Below, piece by piece: positions 41,712 through 49,152 of a DNA stretch of 64,000 nucleotides. How positions within the stretch are numbered: the stretch's first letter is position 1; every line of letters starts with the position of its first letter. The stretch lies in the NCBI GenBank assembly GCA_910578385.1, contig CAJTQV010000002.1, positions 186,001-250,000 on the forward strand, given 5' to 3'. This DNA comes from an uncultured Muribaculaceae bacterium (lineage in GTDB: Bacteria > Bacteroidota > Bacteroidia > Bacteroidales > Muribaculaceae). Made by a program: the position numbers and the translations under genes. A model generated the notes under the pieces. That model was not told where the DNA came from, did not search any database, and saw only the letters and a program-made list of their open reading frames with translations.

Positions 41712-42881
41712 TTATTGCGGAGGGGCGTTGTCAATCATTTTCTTGAGATTGTCGCAGAAGGTGCCATCTTCGCCGATTATGTAATCGCGCAGGCAACCTT
41801 CGGGATCAATTATGATTTTGGTCGGATATGCCGTTACGGGATAACCTGCGACTGTTCCGCCGTGTGACTCGGGAGCCGGAGCAAGAAGGCTCACCCATGG
41901 AAAGTCAAGTTCCTCGGTCACCGTGCGCCATGTATCCTCCTGGTCTCCACATGCGATGGCCACGACTTCCATCCGGTCGGAATATTCGGGATACATCTCC
42001 TTCATCGCCTCGAACCCTCTCCGGCATGGACCGCACCAGGTGGTCCAGAAGTCGAGCACGACCCACTTGCCACGCAGAGTGGATATGTCAAAGCTGCTGC
42101 CATCCATACCGGTGATTGTAATCTCTGGCACCGGAGCGCTCGACTCAACAGCCTGCTGCATGAGGTTCTCCCGGGTGGCATCCCTGACTCCGACGTTGCG
42201 GATAGCCCGGGCATAGGTATAATATAATGTGTTTTCCGAACCGTCAGGAAGTCGGTCGAACGCATAAGGTGCGAAATCAGTGCCAAGCAGCGATACAACA
42301 CGCGTCGCGGTCTCCGGATCGCTTTCGGCCATGATCGTATCGAGCAACGCATGCATCCGACGAGACAGTGAATCAAGTTCCTGCTCGGTCAATTTGTACC
42401 GTATTATTTTAAACAGCTTCCTATTGAGTTTGAAGAACTCGTCGGAATGAGGTATGGGAGAGAGGTTCGAACAGTTCATTTCGTATCTCAACGGACCCAG
42501 ACTGCTGATTTTCATTTCCGCATGGTCCGATTTCCTCATATATACTGTCGGCAACGAATAGTAGTCGCATTCGAGCGTGTACACGCTCGGAACCGAGTCG
42601 GGGAAAATATGGACAGACCTGTTTTCGACCGGAAATGCTCTCCGCTCCCCCTGCCGCATTGCCTCGACATATTCTTTCACATACATTGTGGTGTCAGACG
42701 GAATCGGAACTGAGGTGACATATATGGTGTCGCCCACCTGCTCCCCTGTGAATGTGATTTCAATTCCGGGAAGCGCATCGGGGGTATTCTTTTTGCGCGT
42801 GCCGGCACATGAGACCATGGCAACCGCAAGCACTGCGATGCTGAATCCGGCTGAAATCTTGCGCTTGGTGGGATGTTTCAT
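41712..42881 (-). CDS. TlpA-like thioredoxin-fold lipoprotein
   Basis: A 389-residue lipoprotein (lipobox end AMVSC near 25). Residues about 25-240 form a DUF4369-like beta and helical N-terminal part. Residues about 245-385 are a thioredoxin/TlpA domain with active site WTTWCGPCRRG near 285 and cis-Pro region GYPVTAYPTKIII near 350. It acts as a periplasmic thiol-disulfide protein. It heads the operon with the BlaI/BlaR pair, so its expression likely answers the same signal. Confidence 0.88.
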   Translation of the reverse strand: MKHPTKRKISAGFSIAVLAVAMVSCAGTRKKNTPDALPGIEITFTGEQVGDTIYVTSVPIPSDTTMYVKEYVEAMRQGERRAFPVENRSVHIFPDSVPSVYTLECDYYSLPTVYMRKSDHAEMKISSLGPLRYEMNCSNLSPIPHSDEFFKLNRKLFKIIRYKLTEQELDSLSRRMHALLDTIMAESDPETATRVVSLLGTDFAPYAFDRLPDGSENTLYYTYARAIRNVGVRDATRENLMQQAVESSAPVPEITITGMDGSSFDISTLRGKWVVLDFWTTWCGPCRRGFEAMKEMYPEYSDRMEVVAIACGDQEDTWRTVTEELDFPWVSLLAPAPESHGGTVAGYPVTAYPTKIIIDPEGCLRDYIIGEDGTFCDNLKKMIDNAPPQ

Positions 42882-42924
42882 ATTTTCCTCAATTAGTTGT
42901 GAAAGAGAATGGGTTGGGTAGAAG

Positions 42925-42994
42925 CAACTAATATTTTAGTTGATGTGGGCAAATTTATAACTAATTATTTAGTTTGGCAACTAATTGGGTAGTT
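42925..42994 (-). promoter_or_regulatory. Promoter with three BlaI-type operators
   Basis: Minus-strand promoter: -33 TTG (42978-42980), 20-bp spacer, -7 TAAATTTG (42950-42957). Three dyads: CAACTAA-TATT-TTAGTTG (42925-42942, after the start site), AACTAA-TTAT-TTAGTT (42959-42974, in the spacer) and AACTAA-TTGG-GTAGTT (42979-42994, over the -33). Confidence 0.75.
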
Positions 42995-43039
42995 ATTAAC
43001 TTTTGTTAACTTTTGAAGAAGGCGGCGGAGGGGGGTAAG

Positions 43040-43129
43040 GTGGTTAAGGTTTTTAATGTGATTAATGTGATTAAGGGGATTAAGGGGATTAAGGGGATTA
43101 AGATGATTAAGGTGATTAAGGACTTTAGG
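43040..43129. repeat. Nine-nucleotide minisatellite
   Basis: Ten tandem 9-nt units, mostly GTGATTAAG or GGGATTAAG, between the TlpA promoter and hemW. The 9-nt period keeps frames open on both strands, which creates spurious repetitive frames. Confidence 0.9.
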
Positions 43130-43142
43130 GGGGAGCGTGGGG

Positions 43143-44264
43143 TTAGAAGAGGGAGAGGATTATTTCGTCGGAGATCATTATGCCGGTTTGGGTGAGGGTC
43201 AGGTGGGCGGGCGTGAGGGTGAGGTGGCGGGCGGTGAGCCAGGGGCGGGCGGCGGCGAGTAGGCGGCGCGTGGCGGATTCGCCGAAGCGGGCGGTGAAGT
43301 CGGCGAGGGGAAGCCCCTCGCGCGTGCGCAGGCGCGTCATTATCATCTCCTCGCGAAGTTCGTCGTCGCTGAGGGTCTCGGTCTCGGCCGGGCATTCTCC
43401 TTTCTTTGCGAGCCAATAGTCTATGTATGCCTTATAGTCCGGATGGTTCGCCTTGCGTAGACGGGCACCGTCGTATGAATGGGCCGCTGCCCCGAGACCG
43501 ACGTATTCCTCGCCTCGCCAGTAGCTGCTGTTGTGCTGCGACCGGTAGCCAGGTTTCGAGTAGTTTGAAATCTCATATTGCTCGTAGCCGGCCAGAGAGA
43601 GAGCCTCGCTGAGTTCCATAAACATGGTCTGCGAGTCCTCCTCGGCGGCCTCGGCAATCATTCCGCTGTCGCGCATACGGGTCAATGCGGTGCGTTCCTC
43701 ATACATCAGTGAGTAAGCAGAGATGTGCTCAGGATTCATGGAGACCACTCCCCCGACCGACCGCCGGAAGGACTCGACCGTCTGTCCCGGCAAACCGAAC
43801 ATCAGGTCAAGGCTTATGTTGCCGAAGTGGCGGCGGAGTATCTCGTATGCCTTTCGGGCCTGCGCCGCATCGTGACGGCGACATATAGCGCGCAGTTCCC
43901 CGTCATCGAGTGACTGCACTCCCATGCTGAGCCGGTTCACGCCGCAACCGCGCCATAGACGCGCCATATCTTCGGTGACATCGTCAGGGTTGACCTCTAT
44001 CGTGAACTCCCCCACCTCTCCGGTCAGAGCCGAAAGGCCCTTCGACAGCCGCGCGAACTCATCGGCAGGGATAAGCGACGGGGTTCCTCCACCTATATAT
44101 AAGGTGGTCGGAGCTACCACCATCTGCGGCACCCGTACACGAGCCTCCCCAAGCAACGCCGACACGTAGTCAGACCAGGGGGCAAGACGCTCTCCGACCG
44201 AATAAAAGTCACAATAAATGCAACGACGCCGACAAAAAGGCACATGAACATATACTCCACTCAT
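43143..44264 (-). CDS. hemW: HemW-like radical SAM protein
   Basis: A 373-residue radical SAM enzyme with the 4Fe-4S motif CRRRCIYC near residue 10 (CxxxCxxC), then YIGGGTPSLI near 55 and FTIEVNPDDV. It belongs to the HemN/HemW group; the CxxxCxxC without an extra Cys, together with the length, fits HemW, a haem chaperone, rather than an oxygen-independent coproporphyrinogen oxidase. The last ~60 residues are Arg/Thr/Leu-rich. It is divergent from the EF-G2-like gene. Confidence 0.85.
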   Translation of the reverse strand: MSGVYVHVPFCRRRCIYCDFYSVGERLAPWSDYVSALLGEARVRVPQMVVAPTTLYIGGGTPSLIPADEFARLSKGLSALTGEVGEFTIEVNPDDVTEDMARLWRGCGVNRLSMGVQSLDDGELRAICRRHDAAQARKAYEILRRHFGNISLDLMFGLPGQTVESFRRSVGGVVSMNPEHISAYSLMYEERTALTRMRDSGMIAEAAEEDSQTMFMELSEALSLAGYEQYEISNYSKPGYRSQHNSSYWRGEEYVGLGAAAHSYDGARLRKANHPDYKAYIDYWLAKKGECPAETETLSDDELREEMIMTRLRTREGLPLADFTARFGESATRRLLAAARPWLTARHLTLTPAHLTLTQTGIMISDEIILSLF

Positions 44265-44297
44265 GATTCTTGCTATGAACTGTTAACAAATTTCTTG

Positions 44298-44305
44298 CAA
44301 AGATA
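44298..44305 (-). promoter_or_regulatory. -7 element of hemW
   Basis: TATCTTTG on the minus strand, 34 bp before the hemW ATG; the -33 region is AT-rich without a clear TTTG. Confidence 0.5.
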
Positions 44306-44389
44306 ATAAAAATGTCTAAATATGTTACACAACATAAAAATAAACAATGGATATTACCACTTTTTTTATTAAATTGCGGACGGAAAAAG

Positions 44390-44455
44390 GGAAAACACCC
44401 TCGTGATACTGTGGAAAAGCTCCTCCGTGTTACCGGAAAACACCCTCGTTCTACC
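44390..44455 (+). repeat. Three 22-nt direct repeats in the EF-G2-like leader
   Basis: Units start GGAAAA at 44390, 44413 and 44435 (spacing 23 and 22). Units 1 and 3 share GGAAAACACCCTCGT exactly; unit 2 has GGAAAAGCTCCTCCGTG. They end about 36 bp before the ATG at 44492 and are either regulator sites or leader RNA elements. Confidence 0.75.
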
Positions 44456-44491
44456 GAAAAAAGCCAGTTAAATCTTAAAATCTTATATCCT

Positions 44492-46648
44492 ATGAAGATT
44501 TACAAAACCAATGAAATCAAGAACATTGCCCTGCTTGGATCCAAGGGCTCCGGGAAAACCACACTCGCCGAATCAATGATTTACGAGTGTGGAGTTATAA
44601 AACGTCGCGGAACGGTTGACGCAGGAAACACCGTATCCGACTATTTCCCCGTTGAGAAGGAGTATGGCTACTCGGTATTCTCAACGGTTTTCAATGCGGA
44701 GTTCAACAACAAGAAGCTCAATATCATAGACTGCCCGGGAGCGGACGACTTCGTGGGCAACGCATACACGGCCCTCGGCGTGTGCGACATGGGTCTTATC
44801 CTGGTTGACGCACAGTATGGCGTTGAGGTCGGCACACAGAACATATTCCGCACCACAGCGGCTCTCAAGAAACCTGTCATCTTCGGCATCAACCAGATGG
44901 ACGCCGAGAAGGCAGACTACGACAATGTGCTCGAACAGCTCCGCGAGGCATTCGGTCCGCGTGTTGTACAGATACAGTATCCTCTCGAATCGGGTCCGAA
45001 TTTCCACTCGATGATCGACGTTCTTCTGATGAAGAAGTACGAGTGGGGTCCCGAAGGCGGCGTGCCGACCATCTCCGACATTCCGGAAGACCAGATGGAG
45101 AAGGCCCGCGAGCTCAACCAGATTCTCGTTGAGGCTGCCGCCGAGAACGACGAGACGCTGATGGAGAAATTCTTCGAGCAGGGCAGCCTGACCGAGGACG
45201 AGATGCGCGAGGGTATCCGCAAGGGACTCGTTGACCGCTCGATCTACCCGGTTGTACTCCTCTCGGCTGCGAAAGACATGGCAGTGCGCCGTCTGATGGA
45301 ATTCCTCGGCAACGTCTGCCCCTTCGTGAGCGATATGCCCGCACCGGTCAATACAGCCGGCGTCGAGGTGAAACCCGATGCCAACGGTCCCGTTTCGGTA
45401 TTCTTCTTCAAGACATCGGTAGAGCCGCACATCGGCGAGGTCAGCTACTTCAAGGTTATGAGCGGCACGCTCCGTGCCGGAGCCGACCTTGAGAACGCCA
45501 CCCGCGGCGGTAAAGAGCGACTTGCCCAGATATTCACAGTGTGCGGCCAGCTCCGCAACCCGATCGACGCACTTGAGGCCGGCGACATAGGCGCCACTGT
45601 CAAGCTGAAAGATGTGCGCACCGGCAACACACTCGACGAGAAAGGCTGCGACTACCAGTTCGACTTCATCAAATATCCGGCACCGAAATATGTGCGTGCC
45701 ATCCGTCCTGTCACCGAGAGCGACGGCGAGAAGCTGTCGGCCATCCTCACACGTATGCACGAGGAGGATCCGACATGGGTGATCGAGCAGAGCAAGGAAC
45801 TGAAACAGACTCTCGTCAAGGGTCAGGGTGAGTTCCATCTCCGCACGCTCAAGTGGCGTATCGAGAACAACGAGAAGCTCCCCATCCAGTTCGAGGAGAT
45901 GCGCATACCCTACCGCGAGACAATCACCAAGGCCGCCCGTGCCGACTACCGTCACAAGAAGCAGTCGGGTGGTTCGGGACAGTTCGGCGAGGTGCATCTG
46001 ATCGTGGAGCCTTACACCGAGGGTATGCCCGAGCCTGACGGCTACAAGTTCGGCAGCCAGGAGTTCAAGCTCAAGGTGCGCGACAAACAGGAGATCCCTC
46101 TGGAATGGGGCGGCAAGCTCGTGGTGTACGACTGCACCGTCGGCGGCTCGATCGACGCCCGCTTCATCCCGGCAATCGTGAAGGGACTCATGGACCGCAT
46201 GGAGCAGGGTCCGCTCACCGGTTCATATGCACGCGACGTGCGCGTCATGATCTACGACGGCAAGATGCACCCGGTTGACTCGAACGAGATCTCTTTCCGT
46301 CTGGCAGGCCGCAACGCCTTCTCCGAGGCCTTCCGTCAGGCAGGTCCGAAGATTCTCGAACCGGTATATGACGTTGAGGTGCTGACTCCGGGCGACACCA
46401 TGGGCGACGTGATGAGCGACCTCCAGGGACGCCGCGCCATCATCATGGGCATGGAGTCGGAGAACGGTATCGAGAAACTCAACGCCAAGGTGCCTCTGAA
46501 AGAGATGTCGAGCTATTCGACCTCGCTCAGCTCCATCACCGGCGGACGCAGCAGCTTCTCGATGAAGTTCGCGAGCTACGAGCTGGTGCCCGGCGACGTT
46601 CAGGAGAAGCTCCTGAAGGAATATGCAGAGACGCAGACCGAGGAGTAA
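44492..46648 (+). CDS. fusA2: Elongation factor G paralogue (EF-G2 type)
   Basis: A 718-residue EF-G-like protein with all five domains. The G-domain motifs are altered: P-loop GSKGSGKTT in place of AHIDAGKTT, switch I EYGYSV in place of ERGITI, G3 DCPGADDF in place of DTPGHVDF (catalytic His replaced by Ala), and G4 NQMD in place of NKMD. This matches the Bacteroides EF-G paralogue reported to move the ribosome without GTP hydrolysis; that report is from memory. The ATG at 44492 gives the normal start; the frame continues upstream through the leader repeats. The main EF-G would be elsewhere. Confidence 0.9.
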   Translation: MKIYKTNEIKNIALLGSKGSGKTTLAESMIYECGVIKRRGTVDAGNTVSDYFPVEKEYGYSVFSTVFNAEFNNKKLNIIDCPGADDFVGNAYTALGVCDMGLILVDAQYGVEVGTQNIFRTTAALKKPVIFGINQMDAEKADYDNVLEQLREAFGPRVVQIQYPLESGPNFHSMIDVLLMKKYEWGPEGGVPTISDIPEDQMEKARELNQILVEAAAENDETLMEKFFEQGSLTEDEMREGIRKGLVDRSIYPVVLLSAAKDMAVRRLMEFLGNVCPFVSDMPAPVNTAGVEVKPDANGPVSVFFFKTSVEPHIGEVSYFKVMSGTLRAGADLENATRGGKERLAQIFTVCGQLRNPIDALEAGDIGATVKLKDVRTGNTLDEKGCDYQFDFIKYPAPKYVRAIRPVTESDGEKLSAILTRMHEEDPTWVIEQSKELKQTLVKGQGEFHLRTLKWRIENNEKLPIQFEEMRIPYRETITKAARADYRHKKQSGGSGQFGEVHLIVEPYTEGMPEPDGYKFGSQEFKLKVRDKQEIPLEWGGKLVVYDCTVGGSIDARFIPAIVKGLMDRMEQGPLTGSYARDVRVMIYDGKMHPVDSNEISFRLAGRNAFSEAFRQAGPKILEPVYDVEVLTPGDTMGDVMSDLQGRRAIIMGMESENGIEKLNAKVPLKEMSSYSTSLSSITGGRSSFSMKFASYELVPGDVQEKLLKEYAETQTEE

Positions 46649-46667
46649 ACTCCGGTCGGAAAGCTAC

Positions 46668-46705
46668 AAAGAGGGCTGACCCTTGCGGGCCAGCCCTCTT
46701 CTTTT
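46668..46705 (+). terminator. Terminator of the EF-G2-like gene
   Basis: Stem AGAGGGCTG/CAGCCCTCT (46670-46678 with 46691-46699) followed by TCTTTT; A-rich on the other side, so it could also work for the convergent ahp genes. Confidence 0.75.
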
Positions 46706-46710
46706 GGGGT

Positions 46711-46800
46711 TAATCCCGATTTATCGGGATTTATCGGGATTTATCGGGATTAATCCTGATTAGTCGGGATTAATCCTGATTAGTCGGGATTAGTCGGAAT
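46711..46800. repeat. Ten-nucleotide minisatellite
   Basis: Nine tandem 10-nt units (TTATCGGGAT, TAATCCTGAT, TAGTCGGGAT types) between the terminator and the end of ahpF. Because some units are near-complements of others (ATCCCGAT/ATCGGGAT), the array can also fold into hairpins. Confidence 0.9.
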
Positions 46801-46807
46801 CAGTCTT

Positions 46808-48364
46808 TCAGAGGGTGCGGAGGCGGTCGTCGAAGGCCGACAGGGCAGCCTTGGCACCCTCGCCCATGGCGATGATGATCTGCTTGTAGGGCACTGTGCT
46901 GACATCTCCGGCGGCGTAGACGCCGGGAAGATCCGTGCGGCAGCAGGCATCAATCTCTATCTCGCCACGGCCGTTGGCTCCGACCTGCGGAACAAACACC
47001 TCGCTGTTGGGCATCAGTCCAATCTGGACGAACACACCCGACAAGTCGTAGTGACTCTCCTTCTCGGTGGTGCGGTCGAGTACATCTATGCCGGTCACTG
47101 TCTTTCCGTCGCCGTCTACCTTTGTGACGGCCGACGAAAGATGCACATCGACATTCGGCAGAGAGCGCAGCTTCTCCTGAAGCACGGTGTCGGCCTTGAG
47201 CGTGTCGAGAAACTCGAACACATCCACATGACGGCAGATGTTCGCCAGGTCTATCGCAGCCTCTACTCCGGAATTGCCGCCGCCGATCACGGCGACATCC
47301 TTGCCGGCGAAGAAGGGACCGTCGCAGTGCACGCAGAACGCCACACCGTGACCGATGTAATCATTCTCGCCCGGCACTCCGAGACGGCGCCAGCGGGCAC
47401 CCGTCGCGATAATCACCTGCGGAGCCTCAAGAGCCTCGCCACCTTTCAGGCGCACGGTCTTGACATCCGATTTAAGTTCCACCTGCTCCACTGTGCGCGA
47501 GTCGAGGATATCGACCGGATAGTCGAGCATATGGGAACGGAGGTCGGAGGCGAGCTTGTCGCCGGTGGTGTGGAGCACGGATATGACATTGTCAATGCCG
47601 GAAGTCTCCTTGACCTGACCGCCGACCCGCTGTGCGACCACGGCAACTTTCAGACCCTTGCGGGCTGAATAGATGGCAGCCGATGCTCCGGCGGGACCTC
47701 CGCCGATCACCACGAGGTCGTACTTGCGGACCTCAGCGGGCGATGCCGACGGCTCTGTGCCGAACTTTTCCTCCAGCTTGTCGAGTATCTCACCAAGGGA
47801 GCCTTTTCCAATCCAGACTTCCTCGCCGTTGGCATAGACCGTAGGCACAGACTTCACGCCAAGAGCCTCGGCCTCGGCTGTGGCAAGATTGCCATCGACC
47901 GTCTGGGAGGCTACATTGTTGTTGAAAAGCGCCATCTGGTTGAGAGCCTGCACCACGTCGGGGCAGTTCGTACATTCGAGCGACACGTAGGTAGTGAGGC
48001 TGATCTCACCCTTCAGACGGGCGATACGCTCGCGTGTCGCTTCATCAGGCAGAGTACGTCCCTGGCCGTCGGAGTTGAGCACCGCCAGCAACAGGGAGGT
48101 GAACTCATGTCCACCCGGAATACAACGGAAGGATATGCCCGTGGGCACACCCTCCTTTTCCAGCGACGCGACAGCCTTGTCGCTGTTCGCCTCCTCGACC
48201 TCGACGCCGATCCGCGGTGAGGTGGTGGAGAAATCGGTAAAGAAGCCGATCATCTCCTTGCCAAGCTCCGAAGCGGGATCGCACGAGATACGGAAGGTAT
48301 AGTTGTCTTTAAGAGAGGCGAAGACCTGCTTCACCTGCTCCAGTAAAGATTTGTCAAGAGTCAT
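46808..48364 (-). CDS. ahpF: Alkyl hydroperoxide reductase subunit F
   Basis: A 518-residue flavoprotein passing electrons from NADH to AhpC. The N-terminal double thioredoxin-like domain has its active pair in CTNCPDVVQ near 132. FAD site VVIGGGPAGASAA near 216, redox-active CVHCDGP near 344, NADH site VIGGGNSGVEAA near 360 and C-terminal GVYAAGDVSTVPYKQ. It follows ahpC after 7 bp. Confidence 0.96.
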   Translation of the reverse strand: MTLDKSLLEQVKQVFASLKDNYTFRISCDPASELGKEMIGFFTDFSTTSPRIGVEVEEANSDKAVASLEKEGVPTGISFRCIPGGHEFTSLLLAVLNSDGQGRTLPDEATRERIARLKGEISLTTYVSLECTNCPDVVQALNQMALFNNNVASQTVDGNLATAEAEALGVKSVPTVYANGEEVWIGKGSLGEILDKLEEKFGTEPSASPAEVRKYDLVVIGGGPAGASAAIYSARKGLKVAVVAQRVGGQVKETSGIDNVISVLHTTGDKLASDLRSHMLDYPVDILDSRTVEQVELKSDVKTVRLKGGEALEAPQVIIATGARWRRLGVPGENDYIGHGVAFCVHCDGPFFAGKDVAVIGGGNSGVEAAIDLANICRHVDVFEFLDTLKADTVLQEKLRSLPNVDVHLSSAVTKVDGDGKTVTGIDVLDRTTEKESHYDLSGVFVQIGLMPNSEVFVPQVGANGRGEIEIDACCRTDLPGVYAAGDVSTVPYKQIIIAMGEGAKAALSAFDDRLRTL

Positions 48365-48371
48365 AGGCGCA

Positions 48372-48959
48372 TCAGAGTTTACCTACGAGGTCGATACTCG
48401 GTTTGAGAGTCTCGGCACCCTGTTTCCATTTTGCGGGACAAACGTCGCCGGGGTGACCTGCCACGAAGAGAGCGGCCTCTACCTTGCGGACAAGCTCGTC
48501 GGCGTCACGTCCGATGTTGTTGTCGTTGACCTCGGCAATCTTGATGAGACCTTCGGGATTGACGACAAATGTGCCACGGTATGCCATGCCGTCACCCTCG
48601 ATCATCACGCCGAAAGCGCGGGCGAGAACGCCGGTGGGGTCAGCGAGCATTGGGTACTCGATTTTCTTGATACGGTCTGATGTATCGTGCCATGCCTTGT
48701 GAACGAAGTGTGAGTCAGTGCTGACAGAGTACACCTCCACACCCATCTCCTTGAGCTGGGCGTACTTCGACTGAAGGTCCTCAAGCTCGGTCGGGCATAC
48801 GAAAGTGAAGTCAGCGGGATAGAAGAAGAAGATGGCCCATTTGCCCTCTATATCCTTGTTTGTCACCTCGCGGAACTCACCGTTGTGGTATGCCTGAACT
48901 TTGAATTCGGGGAGAGATGCGTTGATGATTGGTTCTCTTACGATCTTATTGTCTTCCAT
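48372..48959 (-). CDS. ahpC: Peroxiredoxin AhpC
   Basis: A 195-residue typical 2-Cys peroxiredoxin reducing hydrogen peroxide and organic peroxides. Peroxidatic Cys in DFTFVCPTE near 54, resolving Cys in GDVCPAKW near 173. Slightly longer at the N-terminus than the E. coli enzyme (187). First gene of the ahpCF operon. Confidence 0.96.
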   Translation of the reverse strand: MEDNKIVREPIINASLPEFKVQAYHNGEFREVTNKDIEGKWAIFFFYPADFTFVCPTELEDLQSKYAQLKEMGVEVYSVSTDSHFVHKAWHDTSDRIKKIEYPMLADPTGVLARAFGVMIEGDGMAYRGTFVVNPEGLIKIAEVNDNNIGRDADELVRKVEAALFVAGHPGDVCPAKWKQGAETLKPSIDLVGKL

Positions 48960-49036
48960 AGTGTTTTTGAAGAATTTAAATTGTTATGATTATTACTACT
49001 GATTGTTAGGAACGCGGCCAGTTACGGGCTACCTTC

Positions 49037-49094
49037 CAAAGTTAGAACAAACGGCGACATACAATGTTCAGAAGAGAGAAGGTATGTTCAGAAG
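49037..49094 (-). promoter_or_regulatory. ahpC promoter region with two direct repeats
   Basis: Minus strand -7 TAACTTTG (49037-49044). Upstream of it two copies of ATGTTCAGAAG (49064-49074 and 49084-49094), exactly 20 bp apart, suit an activator such as OxyR, which controls ahpCF in Bacteroides; binding is inferred. Confidence 0.55.
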
Positions 49095-49152
49095 GGAACG
49101 GTAAGCCTGCGGCTTGTAACCCGTGTCGCAAGCCGTTTAGTTCCGGCAGACT

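Noticed and set aside
43006..43416. Frames with repeated LIPLIPL or IKGIKGI residues
   Set aside because: Created by the 9-nt minisatellite (period divisible by three) and the hemW 3' end; not genes.
44312..44491. Upstream extension of the EF-G2-like frame
   Set aside because: The 60 extra codons are the translated leader with the three direct repeats; EF-G paralogues start at the ATG at 44492.
44681..45997. 438-codon minus-strand frame inside the EF-G2-like gene
   Set aside because: Shadow of strongly biased codons; the + strand has clear EF-G motifs.
43040..46800. CRISPR-like reading of the tandem arrays
   Set aside because: Units are 9-10 nt with no spacers and no cas genes nearby.
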